Assembly: GCA_937920585.1 (NCBI GenBank)
Contig: CAKZSB010000111.1
Coordinates: 1-54,646 of the forward strand
Length of the DNA: 54,646 nucleotides
Direction of reading: 5' to 3'
Origin: an uncultured Granulosicoccaceae bacterium
GTDB taxonomy: Bacteria; Pseudomonadota; Gammaproteobacteria; Granulosicoccales; Granulosicoccaceae
Below, piece after piece: positions 53,121-54,646 of the stretch (positions within the stretch are counted from its first letter, which is position 1; the number at the start of each line of letters is the position of its first letter). The notes under the pieces were generated by a model. That model had not been told where the DNA came from, searched no databases, and saw only the letters and a list, made by a program, of their open reading frames with translations. The position numbers and the translations under genes were made by a program.

Positions 53121-54401
53121 CTAGGCCAGCAGTGATCGCTGGGCTTTGAGCTCGACCATCGCCTGTTTGAGGATTGATTTGGGATCCTGAAGGTCAATGC
53201 CGGCCTGCTGAAGCTTGCGTGGCAGTAACAGGTTGACGACGCTTGGGATAGACTTGGTAGTGCCTTCCGGCAGCTCGTTCTCGATGGTAAGTAACGCTGC
53301 TGTTACCAGATCTGCGTAAGTGATTTCACCAGTATGATTTCGATAGAAATCGCGTGAACTCTCTATTGCCTCGATGAACTGATCGTTGAATCCCCAGGTA
53401 CTCAGCAGCCACATACCAACGATCTCACGCAGGTTCTTAACGGAGTTCTGCAGTGACTGCGCGTCAGTGAACTGATCAGCGTGCTGATTGGCGTGGCTCA
53501 GTACAACGAGTTCACCAATGTCAGCCATCAGCCCGATCAGGTGCGCTCGCTCTGCAGACATATGTCGAAGTGATTTTGCAAACACCTGGCAGATTGCGCC
53601 AGTCAGTGCCGCGCGGCGCTGATAGTAAGTCATGTGCTCTTCGAGCAGCGGGCTCGCTGCCTGCCAGCTTTGCTCTTCGTTGGTTGTGATCGTCTGAGCG
53701 AGCTTGCTCGCGCTCTCGACACCCAGCCGGGTGATAGCGCCTCTCATCGTCTGTGTGGTCTCACCGGCGCCGGCCGACTTGTTGGCCTCGTATAGCGTGC
53801 TGGCAGTGAGCGCTGGATCGGACGCCAGTGCTCTGGACAATTCCGGGATGCCGACAGCTCCGCTTTGCAGCAGAACGGTGACTTTGCGGCTGATACTTGG
53901 GTCGCAAACCAGATTAATGCTGCGGCTGGAAAATGATTCGACGATGTCATCAAAGATGATGTTGTCGCGCTCAGTAACGCGAACGTCGGTAACCTTGGTA
54001 GCCGTTTTCTGTTGCTCGTTGAGCAGGATGTCAAACAACTCTCGCCCGAAGCGGACCAGCTGGGCGGTGGTGCTTGTTTTGATCACGTGGTGCGAGGTGA
54101 ATTCGCGCAGTACCGGTTGCAAGGCACGATCAGAGTTGGCAGAGATTGACTCTGTTTCGTCTTTTTCCCGTGCATTCGAAGTTTCGACCTGCCCTTCAAG
54201 CAGGTAAGTGAACCAGCGGTGCTCTTTATCACCAGAGAGTTTTGTCGACGGGTTGACGCTCACTACTGTGGCCGACTTGCAAATAGTCAGCTTGTTGGCG
54301 TCGCTCAGCTCTGAAATCGGCGACAGGCGACTGGCGAGTTCCAGCAGTTCGCCGACATCGTTCTCAGTTGATTCTGCCTGTTTTGCTTCGAAATTGAACA
54401 C
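53121..54401 (-). CDS. HDOD domain signalling protein
   Basis: A 426-residue protein. The N-terminal part (about 15-125) resembles a decayed cyclic-nucleotide-binding domain, with HRWFTYLLEGQVET but no phosphate-binding cassette. The C-terminal HDOD domain (about 165-370) has the typical VGIPELSRALASDPALTAS, MRGAITRLGVESASKLAQTI and HLIGLMADIGELVV segments and, as usual for HDOD, lacks the full HD metal site. HDOD proteins are scaffolds in c-di-GMP and two-component signalling. It stands alone with 245 bases upstream. Confidence 0.87.
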   Translation of the reverse strand: MFNFEAKQAESTENDVGELLELASRLSPISELSDANKLTICKSATVVSVNPSTKLSGDKEHRWFTYLLEGQVETSNAREKDETESISANSDRALQPVLREFTSHHVIKTSTTAQLVRFGRELFDILLNEQQKTATKVTDVRVTERDNIIFDDIVESFSSRSINLVCDPSISRKVTVLLQSGAVGIPELSRALASDPALTASTLYEANKSAGAGETTQTMRGAITRLGVESASKLAQTITTNEEQSWQAASPLLEEHMTYYQRRAALTGAICQVFAKSLRHMSAERAHLIGLMADIGELVVLSHANQHADQFTDAQSLQNSVKNLREIVGMWLLSTWGFNDQFIEAIESSRDFYRNHTGEITYADLVTAALLTIENELPEGTTKSIPSVVNLLLPRKLQQAGIDLQDPKSILKQAMVELKAQRSLLA

Positions 54402-54584
54402 TTGGCGCCCGTCCGATTGTTTGATTGATCTACCGCAGCGATGGGTGAATGCCTCACCTTCCGGCCGTATGGCGGCAAAGCCGCTTCCGCATCCGGGAAT
54501 TTAGTCAGACCGCTAGCAGAGGAATCGGCGCGCAATTGTAAATATTTAGGATAGTGATCCCGATGCTATGCAGTAGTCCGCAAA

Positions 54585-54646
54585 ATGAGCGAAGTAATTG
54601 ACCATCAAGGGAAAAGTCAGCAACTGTGCTCAGTGGCTGCAGGCTA
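54585..54646 (+). CDS. Possible start of a gene running off the right edge
   Basis: From the ATG at 54585 the frame stays open to the window end, giving MSEVIDHQGKSQQLCSVAAG. There is no clear ribosome site and the fragment is too short to recognise. It could be the start of a gene divergent from the HDOD gene, or chance. The preceding 183 bases (54402-54584) show no other supportable feature. Confidence 0.25.
   Translation, partial: MSEVIDHQGKSQQLCSVAAG

Overview
The window looks like chromosome from a free-living, probably marine gammaproteobacterium. The evidence is the ridA-recG pair, a type II secretion (T2SS) gene set beside a rhombosortase, and the order radC-coaBC-dut-algC-argB followed by an ExoIII/Crc-family nuclease, which is the order known in Pseudomonas. 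Predicted proteins are full length, overlaps are short (GTGA, ATGA, TTGA, ATGTCTAG, ATGTCTGA), and TTG and GTG starts are frequent. I see no rRNA, tRNA, insertion sequence, prophage or CRISPR array. Genus cannot be fixed from sequence alone.

Layout. 1-2156: end of ridA and recG. 2175-8528: rhombosortase on the minus strand, then a tight gspGHIJKLMN operon; gspC, D, E and F are absent from the window. 8700-10771: cysQ, an NTF2-like protein and an OmpA-family lipoprotein. 10878-18177: a SLC13-type permease and O-acetylhomoserine sulfhydrylase, a CoA-binding protein, a tiny Cys/His protein, a REC-REC-GGDEF protein with a destroyed GGDEF motif, NudL and a PatB/MalY lyase. 18424-20146: a membrane SpoIIE-type phosphatase and a SRAP/YedK protein lacking its catalytic Cys2.

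20353-27921 holds the most unusual locus: a cyclic-nucleotide-binding protein, two different MurG-like glycosyltransferases (COG4671 type), a polysaccharide deacetylase-like protein, a GT4 glycosyltransferase and an 848-residue ABC exporter-like protein in which nearly every ATPase motif is altered and a roughly 300-residue insert splits the nucleotide-binding domain. I read it as a candidate, apparently uncharacterised, glycan or glycolipid synthesis and export system.

28190-36427: an outer-membrane barrel protein, then a five-gene minus-strand set of glutathione reductase plus an Opp-type peptide transporter. 36565-40914: ubiA and two adjacent large dynamin-like GTPases. 40916-50935: comF, a proline-rich OmpA lipoprotein, radC, the coaBC-dut-algC-argB block, a DUF4124 protein, an ExoIII-family nuclease and an AmpG-like permease. 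50954-54401: a PmtA-like methyltransferase with a two-TM partner, a LEA-type lipoprotein and an HDOD protein. A possible gene runs off the right edge.

Themes: envelope biogenesis and secretion; sulfur and thiol metabolism (cysQ, metY, permease, patB, gor); and several signalling or repair paralogues with degenerate catalytic motifs (GGDEF, SRAP, ABC) that keep full-length reading frames.
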